DNA of 8,514 bases from Alphaproteobacteria bacterium (GCA_017513365.1 JAFXFY010000190.1:1-8514), one strand, 5' to 3'. Positions 1 to 6,272 are shown, counted from the stretch's first letter. Notes: generated by a model not told the origin, from the letters alone. Numbers and translations: made by a program.

Positions 1-1
1 A

Positions 2-187
2 GCCAGTAGTGAGGGGGCTTTGATTCGGGTGCAAATGCCGTCAGAGGTCTTGGGAAATGCCGTTCGTTATTTAACGCATCCGGAGGAAATGGAGCCTGTG
101 ATGAAACGAGCTCAGGCCTTTGCTACATCACAAATGGCGGTGTTGGATCGTGTTTATGCTTTGTTGCATGAAAGGGTGGATTTGTAA
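2..187 (+). CDS. waaA: Kdo transferase WaaA, C-terminal end only
   Basis: This is an open frame running in from the left edge and ending at TAA 185-187; 61 residues are visible. WaaA (KdtA) is the inner-membrane GT-B glycosyltransferase that adds Kdo from CMP-Kdo to the lipid A precursor. The visible part matches the end of the C-terminal GT-B domain: a stretch reading PSEVLGNAVRYLTHPEEM, followed by an amphipathic helix with MKRAQAFA and a final VLDRVYALLHE segment. These correspond to the conserved last helices that follow the CMP-Kdo site. The catalytic and sugar-nucleotide residues lie outside the window, so the call rests on this tail plus the neighbour: lpxK follows with a one-base TAATG overlap, and waaA-lpxK is a common pair in alphaproteobacteria. 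Another GT-B glycosyltransferase is possible but less likely. Confidence 0.78.
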   Translation, partial: ASSEGALIRVQMPSEVLGNAVRYLTHPEEMEPVMKRAQAFATSQMAVLDRVYALLHERVDL

Positions 188-1155
188 TGAAAACACCGGC
201 TTTTTGGGATAAAAAAACATCTGTTTTATCAAAGGTTTTAATGCCGTTCGGGGCAATTTATGCATGGACGGTTGCGAGACGGTTTAAACGGACAAAACCT
301 TATCAAGCCCCTGTACCGGTTATTTGTGTTGGCAATATTTCTGTGGGTGGAACTGGTAAAACACCGGTGTGTTTAGCTTTAATGAAGATTTTAAAAGAAC
401 AGGGGTTTTTCTTTTTGAATCATGGATATAAATCAAAAATTAAAAATGTTTTGGTTGATACAAATACGCATACGCCGTTTGATGTGGGGGATGAGGCGAT
501 GCTGTTGGCCTCAGTTGCCCCGACGGTTGTGGATAATCACCGAGCACGTGGGGCTCAATTGGCGGTTAAGTGTGGGGCTAAAGGGATTATTATGGATGAT
601 GGATTTCAAAATCCCAGTTTGATTAAAACATTGTCTTTTGTCGTTGTAGATGGTCGCAAAGGATTTGGCAACGAATGTGTTTTACCGGCGGGTCCTTTGC
701 GAGAACCGGCTCCCAAGGGATTAAAACGAGCTGATGGCATTATTATTGTTGGCGAGGATACATGGGGTGTACGTTTTTATTTACAACGCCACAAAATTGA
801 TTTGCCGATTTTAACCGGACGTTTTGTGCCGGATACAAGGATGTTAAATGATTTGCAAGGGCAAAAGGTATTTGCTTTTGCTGGTCTTGGTAATCCGAAT
901 AAATTTTTTGATACGTTAAGTGAGGCCGGTGTTGAAATCGTCGGCACTCAAGTTTTTCCGGACCATTATTTTTATACACGGTTTGATATTGAAGAAATGA
1001 AGCAAAAAGCCGGTCTCATCCCATTGATTACCACAACAAAAGATGCTGTAAAATTAACTGGTGAGTTGGCAAATAACATACTTGTGTTGTCCGGAGACTT
1101 TATATTTGATGACTTAAATGAGGTTCATACGGTATTAAAAGAGGTGTTAAAATGA
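187..1155 (+). CDS. lpxK: Tetraacyldisaccharide 4'-kinase LpxK
   Basis: LpxK phosphorylates the 4' position of tetraacyldisaccharide 1-phosphate to give lipid IVA, the sixth step of the Raetz lipid A pathway, at the inner face of the inner membrane. The 322-residue length is normal. An N-terminal hydrophobic/basic segment (about 13-35) would lie on the membrane. The Walker A loop GGTGKT is at 54-59 in the family context VGNISVGGTGKTP. GDEAMLLA at 101-108 holds the aspartate equivalent to the catalytic Asp99 of the Aquifex enzyme. DDGFQ is at 137-141, PAGPLREP at 167-174, and FPDHY carries His260, equivalent to the second member of the catalytic Asp/His dyad. One oddity: the usual SRGY after the P-loop strand reads NHGY (78-81). 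The start is supported by an AAAGGGTGGA ribosome-binding region at 171-180. The gene overlaps waaA by one base and the next gene by four (ATGA). Confidence 0.95.
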   Translation: MKTPAFWDKKTSVLSKVLMPFGAIYAWTVARRFKRTKPYQAPVPVICVGNISVGGTGKTPVCLALMKILKEQGFFFLNHGYKSKIKNVLVDTNTHTPFDVGDEAMLLASVAPTVVDNHRARGAQLAVKCGAKGIIMDDGFQNPSLIKTLSFVVVDGRKGFGNECVLPAGPLREPAPKGLKRADGIIIVGEDTWGVRFYLQRHKIDLPILTGRFVPDTRMLNDLQGQKVFAFAGLGNPNKFFDTLSEAGVEIVGTQVFPDHYFYTRFDIEEMKQKAGLIPLITTTKDAVKLTGELANNILVLSGDFIFDDLNEVHTVLKEVLK

Positions 1156-2039
1156 AAAAAAGAGATGCGCTGCATCGTTTTTTGATTGATCCGATTGTTG
1201 GGGTGTTTGTTGGAATTTTTTGGATATTTTTTAAAATATTGCCATTAAAATGGGCTACAAAAACTGCTGGTTTTTTAGGGGGTGTTATCGCTCCTTGGAT
1301 GAAACGGCGAAATAAAATAGCTTATCGTAATTTAAGTATTGCTTTTCCAAATAAAACAGATGCCGAAAAAAAAGAAATTATCAAAAAAATGTGGATTCAT
1401 TTTGCAAAATTTTTTGCCGAAATGCCCCATACAAAAGAATGGATTAGCGATGCAGATGTGGAAGGTAAAGAATACTTAAAATCTTTACGAGATGATGATG
1501 TCGGCGGTTTTGTGTGTTCGGCTCATTTCGGTAATTGGGAGTTTGCATCAACTTATGTGGCCCAACATTATTTTCAATTACATCCGGTTTACCGGCCGGC
1601 CAATAATCCATGGCTTGAAAAGTTAATGTTTAAAAAACGAGCCGGTGTTCATATTCCCAAGGGTAGCGGAGGTGCTAGAATTATGTTGGATTTGCTGAAA
1701 AATGGGGAACATATTGCCATTTTATGCGACCAAAGATTGCGTGAAGGCATTGCAGTTCCGTTTTTTGGGAAAATGGCTATGACACCGTCGGCGATGGTGT
1801 CTATCGCCATAAAAATGCGACTACCGATTGTGATGGGCTGTGCCAGACGATTGCCGGATGGACGATTTAAAATGACGGTTGAGGCTTTACCGATGTCTCA
1901 GTCGGACAATATGGAGTTGGCTGTTTATGAAACGGTGGCCAATATGAATAAAGTGTTAGAACGTTGGATAACCGAAACACCTGAACAATGGATGTGGATA
2001 CATCGGCGTTTTGATAAAAGCGAATATAAGGATTTATAA
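1152..2039 (+). CDS. lpxL: LpxL/HtrB-type lipid A acyltransferase
   Basis: This 295-residue protein belongs to the LpxL/LpxM (HtrB/MsbB) family, which moves an acyl chain from acyl-ACP onto the Kdo-lipid A precursor at the inner membrane. A hydrophobic segment at about 10-30 is the expected N-terminal membrane anchor. The catalytic H-x4-E motif is HFGNWE at 125-130. It is followed by the family's YRPANNP region, a GGARIMLDLLKNG helix and the DQR...VPFFGKMAMTPSA block. The C-terminal WMWIHRRF resembles the usual WxWxHRRW ending. It starts within the ATGA overlap with lpxK, with an AGAGGTG Shine-Dalgarno seven bases upstream, and ends in a TAATG overlap with rlmE. Lying between waaA/lpxK and following them, a lipid A role is very likely. 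Whether it acts at the LpxL or LpxM position, and which acyl chain it prefers, cannot be read from the sequence. Confidence 0.87.
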   Translation: MKKRDALHRFLIDPIVGVFVGIFWIFFKILPLKWATKTAGFLGGVIAPWMKRRNKIAYRNLSIAFPNKTDAEKKEIIKKMWIHFAKFFAEMPHTKEWISDADVEGKEYLKSLRDDDVGGFVCSAHFGNWEFASTYVAQHYFQLHPVYRPANNPWLEKLMFKKRAGVHIPKGSGGARIMLDLLKNGEHIAILCDQRLREGIAVPFFGKMAMTPSAMVSIAIKMRLPIVMGCARRLPDGRFKMTVEALPMSQSDNMELAVYETVANMNKVLERWITETPEQWMWIHRRFDKSEYKDL

Positions 2040-2719
2040 TGAAATTTAATGCCAGACCGTTAAAATCAAAACTTAAAAAAGTAAAGGGCCGACGTGCCTC
2101 CTCCGTGCGGTGGTTGCAACGCCAAATTAATGACCCGTATGTATCGGAAGCTCAGCGTTTGGGGTATCGTGGACGGGCGGCTTTTAAAATTATGCAATTA
2201 GATGACCAATTCCATTTTTTTAAAGCGGGAAAAAGAGTCGTTGATTTAGGATGTGCCCCAGGCGGGTGGAGTCAGGTCGCCGTCCAGCGTGTTAAATCCA
2301 CACCCGAAAATCCATTGGTGGTTGGTATGGATTTGTTGCCGGCCGATCCGATTGCGGGGGCAAATTTAGTCCAAATGGATTTTACATCGGATGAAGCGCC
2401 GGCTAAATTAGAAGAATTATTGGGCGGACACCGGGCCGATATTGTGATGAGTGATATGGCAGCCAATACAACGGGTGTGCATAGCCTTGACCACTTACGT
2501 ATTATGGGATTATTAGAAATGGCGTATGATTTTGCCATTAAGGTATTGAACCCCGGCGGTGTATTTATTGCCAAAATTTTCCAAGGCGGAACCGAAAATG
2601 AATTTTTAGCCGAAATGAAACGAGATTTTGCTGTTGTTAAACATGCCAAACCCGATGCCAGTCGGAAAGATTCTTCCGAAGTTTATGTGGTGGCAACCGG
2701 CTTTAAAGGGGGCAAATAA
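2039..2719 (+). CDS. rlmE: 23S rRNA 2'-O-methyltransferase RlmE (FtsJ/RrmJ)
   Basis: RlmE methylates the 2'-OH of U2552 (E. coli numbering) in the A-loop of 23S rRNA using SAM, a late step of 50S maturation. The 226-residue protein has a very basic N-terminal extension (about 1-28, rich in Lys/Arg) of the kind seen in alphaproteobacterial homologues, and is longer than the E. coli enzyme. The RWLQRQINDPYV and GYRGRAAFK segments follow. The SAM-binding motif I is DLGCAPGGW at 69-77. The catalytic K-D-K-E tetrad is complete: Lys50, Asp139 (in MSDMAANTTG), Lys179 (in FIAKIFQGG) and Glu214 (in SSEVYVVATGFK). An AAGGA site six bases before the ATG supports the start, and the gene is coupled to the acyltransferase by a one-base overlap. 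Two family positions differ slightly from the usual alphaproteobacterial form (YRGR for YRSR, DLGCAPGG for DLGAAPGG); neither removes a catalytic residue. Confidence 0.95.
   Translation: MKFNARPLKSKLKKVKGRRASSVRWLQRQINDPYVSEAQRLGYRGRAAFKIMQLDDQFHFFKAGKRVVDLGCAPGGWSQVAVQRVKSTPENPLVVGMDLLPADPIAGANLVQMDFTSDEAPAKLEELLGGHRADIVMSDMAANTTGVHSLDHLRIMGLLEMAYDFAIKVLNPGGVFIAKIFQGGTENEFLAEMKRDFAVVKHAKPDASRKDSSEVYVVATGFKGGK
2705..2712 (+). promoter_or_regulatory. Strong ribosome-binding site for the 93-residue gene
   Basis: AAAGGGGG lies inside the last codons of rlmE, six bases before the ATG at 2719. It is one of the stronger purine-rich sites in the left block and is the main evidence that the unrecognised small gene is truly translated. 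Confidence 0.6.
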
Positions 2720-3000
2720 TGCAAGATTTTGAGGCACTAAAAAATGCATGGCGTGATAAACACGCTTTGGAAATTATGATTACGGATCATATTGATGAGT
2801 TAAAGGTCAAGGACACCTATATGAAAATGCATGATATTCCGAAATCGGATAATGAATACCGTCAGGCTTTTGAAAAAGAATGTATTGATTTGTATTTATT
2901 GTTAGCCGTTAAATTTGCCTCAGAAGTAGGGCAGGAAAAAGTTAACGCCCGGATTCAAAATATATTGGAAAAAATTCGCCATGCAACTACAGCAGATTAA
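2719..3000 (+). CDS. Unrecognised small helical protein between rlmE and the m5C methyltransferase gene
   Basis: I do not recognise this 93-residue protein. It is probably a real gene: its ATG overlaps the rlmE stop in the same TAATG arrangement used at other junctions of this operon, a strong purine-rich ribosome-binding site lies six bases upstream, and it fills the space between two genes with no slack. It has no signal peptide or membrane segment, so it is probably cytoplasmic. It is mildly acidic overall, with alternating charged and hydrophobic residues that suggest two or three helices: about 1-30, a second near 45-68 containing DLYLLLAVKFA, and a third at about 70-88 (VNARIQNILEKIRH). 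There is one cysteine (in KECIDLY) and no metal-binding cluster or known catalytic motif. Its place between two RNA methyltransferase genes hints at a role in RNA or ribosome biology, but that is only inference. Confidence 0.72.
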   Translation: MQDFEALKNAWRDKHALEIMITDHIDELKVKDTYMKMHDIPKSDNEYRQAFEKECIDLYLLLAVKFASEVGQEKVNARIQNILEKIRHATTAD

Positions 3001-4078
3001 AATTGCCGCCCGTGAAGTTTTGGAGCAAATTTTAAACACTACGCAACCGGCCAGTGAAGTGGTTAATGCCTATACCAGAGCACGTCGGTATATCGGATCA
3101 AAGGATAGGCGAGCTTTGACGGATATGGTGTGGGGTGTTTTGCGGGCGTATCGGCGCTTAGTCTATGATTTGCCGAATGGGACACTTGATGATAAAATTG
3201 AGGCTGTTTTAACGGGTAAATACACATCCGATTATAGACCGGCTGGGGCGAGTGATGCCATTTGTTTTGAGGTGCCTGAGTGGATGATAAATCACGTGGA
3301 AAATCCCGCTCAGGAATTGCCGGCACTGTTGCAAACACCAGATACGATTTTGCGCGTCAATGGGAATAGAGAAAAAATCGCAAAACTGCTTTTGAATGAA
3401 GGAATTGAAACAGAACCCACAAAAATGTCGCCTTATGGATTGGTGTTAAAAAAACGGATCAATTTAAATGCGTGTCAGGCCTACAAAAACGGTTTAGTAG
3501 AGGTGCAAGATGAGGGCTCTCAACTGGTGGCATTGGAAACAGGGATAAAAGCGGGAGATACGGTATTAGATTATTGTGCTGGTGCCGGTGGTAAATCACT
3601 GATTTTTGCCCAGATGATGAATGGGCAAGGAAAAATTGTGGCGCATGATGTATCGGTACGGTCTTTAAACGAGCTTGAAAAACGAGCTAAACGAGCGAGT
3701 GTTAAAATCATTCGCACGCAAACATCCATTGCCACAACGGATTATCCCGATGGATTTGACCATGTGGTGGTGGATGCCCCTTGTTCAGGAACGGGAACGT
3801 GGCGCAGATGTCCGGATGCCAGATTGAAATTGACCGAAATGCAGGTACAAGATATTTGCCGAAAACAAGCCGATATTTTGGATACGGCTTACAGGTTTGT
3901 CCGTGTGGGTGGGTACTTAAGTTATATGACTTGTTCGGTACTGAAACTAGAAAATCGAGGGCAAGTAGATGCCTTTTTGTCCCGCCACAATGATTTTGAA
4001 TTTGTGCGAGAAAAACAATGCTCGCCCTTTAGAACCGGCACAGATGGATTATATGTTGCTGTGTTAAAACGCAAATAA
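2981..4078 (+). CDS. rsmB: RsmB/NOP-family RNA cytosine-C5 methyltransferase
   Basis: This 365-residue SAM-dependent enzyme would methylate carbon 5 of a cytosine in RNA; E. coli RsmB (Fmu) acts on C967 of 16S rRNA. Residues of about 1-90 resemble the RsmB/NusB-like helical N-terminal domain, including GSKDRRALTDMVWGVLRAYRR. The C-terminal catalytic domain has motif I as DYCAGAGGKS, motif IV as DAPCSGTGTWRRCPD with Cys268 (the release cysteine) and motif VI as MTCSVLKLEN with Cys318 (the nucleophile). Both cysteines of the two-cysteine mechanism are therefore present. It is clearly shorter than the 429-residue E. coli protein, so the exact target may differ; RsmB is the best guess rather than a proven assignment. 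The ATG lies 20 bases inside the preceding gene in another frame, with only a modest GGAA site about ten bases upstream, so its translation probably depends on the upstream gene. It is the last gene of the left operon. Confidence 0.86.
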   Translation: MQLQQIKIAAREVLEQILNTTQPASEVVNAYTRARRYIGSKDRRALTDMVWGVLRAYRRLVYDLPNGTLDDKIEAVLTGKYTSDYRPAGASDAICFEVPEWMINHVENPAQELPALLQTPDTILRVNGNREKIAKLLLNEGIETEPTKMSPYGLVLKKRINLNACQAYKNGLVEVQDEGSQLVALETGIKAGDTVLDYCAGAGGKSLIFAQMMNGQGKIVAHDVSVRSLNELEKRAKRASVKIIRTQTSIATTDYPDGFDHVVVDAPCSGTGTWRRCPDARLKLTEMQVQDICRKQADILDTAYRFVRVGGYLSYMTCSVLKLENRGQVDAFLSRHNDFEFVREKQCSPFRTGTDGLYVAVLKRK

Positions 4079-4087
4079 TGAAAAAAT

Positions 4088-4110
4088 AGCACGTTATTTA
4101 AAAAAGTGCT
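4088..4110 (+). repeat. Short inverted repeat after the left operon (possible weak terminator)
   Basis: AGCAC at 4088-4092 is repeated inverted as GTGCT at 4106-4110, ten bases after the stop of the RNA methyltransferase gene, with a 13-base AT-rich loop. The right arm is followed closely by TGATTTTT, so it could act as a weak intrinsic terminator for the left operon. The stem is only 5 bp and the right arm touches the proposed -35 box of the next promoter, so it could equally be an operator-like site or chance. Confidence 0.35.
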
Positions 4111-4138
4111 TGATTTTTGGAAAAAAGTAGTGTATATA
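4110..4138 (+). promoter_or_regulatory. Sigma70-like promoter for rimP-nusA-ylxR-infB
   Basis: A -35 box TTGATT (4110-4115) and a -10 box TATATA (4133-4138) are separated by exactly 17 bases, each matching four of six consensus positions. TATAAA at 4135-4140 is an alternative -10 with a 19-base spacer. Transcription would start near 4145, giving a leader of about 107 bases before rimP. It lies in the only sizeable gap of the window, just where a new operon begins. No experimental start is available, and AT-rich sequence makes chance matches common. Confidence 0.55.
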
Positions 4139-4163
4139 AAGGATATATTCTCGTAGCTTTCCT

Positions 4164-4196
4164 AAGAGGGTGGGGTTAAAAACTCCGCTCTTTTTT
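4164..4196 (+). terminator. Intrinsic-terminator-like hairpin in the rimP-nusA leader (candidate attenuator)
   Basis: An outer stem AAGAG (4164-4168) pairs with CTCTT (4188-4192). An inner stem GGGGTT (4172-4177) pairs with AACTCC (4181-4186) with one G-U, leaving an AAA loop. Between the two stems there is a U-G pair (4171 with 4187) and a GG bulge (4169-4170). A T6 run (4191-4196) follows at once, which is the layout of a Rho-independent terminator. It lies downstream of the predicted promoter and about 55 bases before the rimP ATG, so it may act as an attenuator of the nusA operon. It could also simply be the terminator of the left operon, if the promoter call is wrong. Confidence 0.65.
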
Positions 4197-4239
4197 AATA
4201 AAGCATCGGGGCTTGTTGATAAATAATGGGTTGAATTTT

Positions 4240-4245
4240 AAGGAA
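4240..4245 (+). promoter_or_regulatory. Ribosome-binding site that sets the rimP start
   Basis: AAGGAA lies six bases before the ATG at 4252. The same frame is open back to a TTG at 4213, but that codon has no comparable site upstream and lies close behind the leader hairpin, so the ATG is preferred. Confidence 0.75.
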
Positions 4246-4251
4246 AAACCA

Positions 4252-4743
4252 ATGGAAATAGAGCAAAAAATTGAACAAGAAATTACACCGTCTTTAACGG
4301 ATATGGGATATGAAATTGTCCGTGTCAGTTTGCAAGGCGGCGACATTAAAACCATTCAGGTGATGGCCGAACGCATTGATCGCAAGGAAATGACCTTAAA
4401 TGATTGTACACAAATTTCTCGGACGGTATCGGCTTTGATGGATGTAATGGATCCGTTTTCCGGTCGTTGGACGTTGGAAGTTTCATCACCTGGAATTGAC
4501 CGCCCGTTATTAAAGCCTGCCGATTATGAACGCTTTATGGGTAAAGAAGCTAAAATTGAAACGCATGCTGATTTAAATGGCAGAAAACGTTTTAAAGGAC
4601 GCTTGTTAAAGCTGAATGATTCTAAAACAGGTGTTGTTTTGTATGTGGATGGTGTTGAAACAGAATTGATGTTTGATAACATTCATAAAGCAAAACTCAT
4701 CTTGACAGACGATATTTTAAATAAACAACCGAAAAAACACTAA
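4252..4743 (+). CDS. rimP: Ribosome maturation factor RimP
   Basis: RimP binds the free 30S subunit in the cytoplasm and helps it mature, favouring 3'-domain proteins and pseudoknot formation. From the ATG at 4252 the protein has 163 residues, normal for the family. The N-terminal domain begins with a helix (MEIEQKIEQEI) and an MGYEIVRVSLQGG strand. The family signature LEVSSPGIDRPL is at 75-86 and is followed by DYERFMGKEAKIET. The C-terminal SH3-like barrel contains GRKRFKGRLLKLND and a VVLYVDGVETELMFDNIHKAKL stretch. A longer form from TTG 4213 would add 13 residues with no family likeness. It is the first gene of the operon, with nusA following after 14 bases, which is the conserved order across most bacteria. 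The E. coli tRNA gene metY that precedes rimP is not present here. Confidence 0.95.
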   Translation: MEIEQKIEQEITPSLTDMGYEIVRVSLQGGDIKTIQVMAERIDRKEMTLNDCTQISRTVSALMDVMDPFSGRWTLEVSSPGIDRPLLKPADYERFMGKEAKIETHADLNGRKRFKGRLLKLNDSKTGVVLYVDGVETELMFDNIHKAKLILTDDILNKQPKKH

Positions 4744-4757
4744 AGAAAGGAAATAAA

Positions 4758-6272
4758 ATGCAAGTTGCTACACTCCCAAGACCTGAACTCGTGCAAATGG
4801 CCGAAATGTTGGCTAGAGATAAAGGGATTGAAAAATCTGCCGTTTTAGAGGCTATGGAACAAGGTATTTCTAAGGCCGGTCGTTCTAAATACGGTCCGGA
4901 ATATGATATTCGTACCAAAATTGATCCGAAAACGGGTGCTATTACCATGGCTCGTTATATTACGGTTGTGGAAGAAGTAGAAGATGAATTTACGCAAATC
5001 ACTTTGGCTGATGCTCAAAAACGTGATAAAAATTTGGGCTTGGGTGATGTGATTGTGGATATGTTGCCGCCGATGGATTTCGGTCGTATTGCCGCCGGTA
5101 CAGCCAAACAAGTGATTACACAAAAAGTACGTGAAGCCGAACGGTTGCAACAATATAATGATATGAAAGATAAAAAAGGCGAAATCATCAACGGTACCAT
5201 TAAACGTGTTGAAGGCGGTAATTTGATTGTTGAACTCGCCGGCCGTGTTGAAGCTTTACTGCGTCGTGATGAATTAATCCCGCGGGAAACATACCGTGTG
5301 GGTGATCGTATCCGTGCATTGATTTTGGATGTGCGTAGTGAAATCAATGGGCCTCAAGTATTCTTGTCTCGTTCTCATCCACAATTTATGTCCAAATTGT
5401 TTGTAGACGAAGTGCCTGAAATCTATGATGGCTTGATTGAAATTAAGGCTGTTGCTCGTGACCCCGGTTCTCGTGCTAAAATTGCCGTTTGGAGTAAAGA
5501 CAATACGGTTGATGCGCGTGGGGCTTGTATCGGACTTCGTGGTATCCGTGTTCAAGCAATTGTTTCCGAATTACAAGGTGAAAAAGTGGATGTGGTTAAC
5601 TGGTCTTCCGATCCGGCTACATTTATCGTGAATGCCTTGGCTCCGAATGAAGTATTGAAAATCGTTATTGATGAAGAAGCCGGTAATGTAGAAGTTGTTT
5701 TAAGCGAAGAACAATTATCACTCGCTATCGGTCGTCGTGGTCAAAACATTAAGTTGGTTTCTCAACTCACCGGCTGGCACATTGATATGATGAACGAAGC
5801 CCAAGAATCTGAACACCGTATCCAAGAAACAAAAGACCGTGTAGAATTATTCATGCGTGCTTTGGATGTGGATGATATGATGGCTCACATCTTAATCCAA
5901 GAAGGATTTGCTAAGGTGGAAGACATTGCTTATATCGCTTTGGATGAACTCATCGGTATTGAAGGGTTTGATGAAGAACTGGCTACAGAATTGCAAAACC
6001 GTGCCAAAGCTTACTTAGTGGCCGAAGCCGAAACAATCAACCAAAAATTATCTGAATTGAACTTGGCTGATGATTTGAAAGCCGTTGAAGGTTTAACAGA
6101 TGCCATGTTGGTAAAATTGGGCGAAAATGGTGTTAAAACATTGGATGATTTGGCTGATTTAGCCGGCGATGAATTGGTTGAAATCGTGGGTAAAGATATG
6201 AGCGAAGATGATGCCAACGCCATTATCATGAAAGCAAGGGAACATTGGTTTGAAGAAAGCAAGGCACAATAA
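4758..6272 (+). CDS. nusA: Transcription termination/antitermination factor NusA
   Basis: NusA binds RNA polymerase and nascent RNA and controls pausing, intrinsic and Rho-dependent termination, and rRNA antitermination. The 504-residue protein shows every expected domain in order. The polymerase-binding N-terminal domain covers about 1-130 (EMLARDKGIEKSAVLEAME, then DFGRIAAGTAKQVI). An S1 domain lies at about 139-200 (GEIINGTIKRVEGG). Two KH domains follow at about 205-345, with RDPGSRAK from Arg234, DARGACIGLRGIRVQ, and the second KH loop GRRG at 325-328 in EEQLSLAIGRRGQN. Two acidic helix-hairpin-helix repeats (AR1 about 374-425, AR2 about 441-498) form the C-terminus; in E. coli these contact the alpha-CTD and phage N protein. 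An AAGGA site six bases before the ATG supports the start. Nearly all arginines use CGT, as expected for a highly expressed gene. Its last 23 bases contain the start of ylxR. It may regulate its own operon through the leader hairpin, which is inference. Confidence 0.98.
   Translation: MQVATLPRPELVQMAEMLARDKGIEKSAVLEAMEQGISKAGRSKYGPEYDIRTKIDPKTGAITMARYITVVEEVEDEFTQITLADAQKRDKNLGLGDVIVDMLPPMDFGRIAAGTAKQVITQKVREAERLQQYNDMKDKKGEIINGTIKRVEGGNLIVELAGRVEALLRRDELIPRETYRVGDRIRALILDVRSEINGPQVFLSRSHPQFMSKLFVDEVPEIYDGLIEIKAVARDPGSRAKIAVWSKDNTVDARGACIGLRGIRVQAIVSELQGEKVDVVNWSSDPATFIVNALAPNEVLKIVIDEEAGNVEVVLSEEQLSLAIGRRGQNIKLVSQLTGWHIDMMNEAQESEHRIQETKDRVELFMRALDVDDMMAHILIQEGFAKVEDIAYIALDELIGIEGFDEELATELQNRAKAYLVAEAETINQKLSELNLADDLKAVEGLTDAMLVKLGENGVKTLDDLADLAGDELVEIVGKDMSEDDANAIIMKAREHWFEESKAQ
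6236..6241 (+). promoter_or_regulatory. Ribosome-binding site inside nusA that sets the ylxR TTG start
   Basis: AAGGGA lies within the last codons of nusA, eight bases before the TTG at 6250. No ATG or GTG occurs in the ylxR frame between this TTG and the conserved CFVT motif, so this well-placed site is the main reason for choosing TTG as the start. Confidence 0.7.

Noticed and set aside
2272..2649. A 125-residue open frame on the minus strand
   Set aside because: It is fully opposite the rlmE catalytic domain, has no plausible ribosome-binding site context and shows no recognisable motif.
4226..4234. A two-codon frame (ATG GGT TGA) in the rimP leader that might act as a minimal leader peptide
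   Set aside because: Far too short to separate from chance, has no convincing ribosome-binding site, and lies after the terminator-like hairpin, so it could not control it by translation in the usual way.
4213..4251. A 13-residue N-terminal extension of RimP from TTG 4213
   Set aside because: The TTG has no good ribosome-binding site and the extra residues do not resemble the family, while ATG 4252 has AAGGAA six bases upstream.
4079..4251. A tRNA gene before rimP, as metY in E. coli
   Set aside because: No cloverleaf, GGTTCRANNCC-like T-arm or acceptor stem could be found in this gap.
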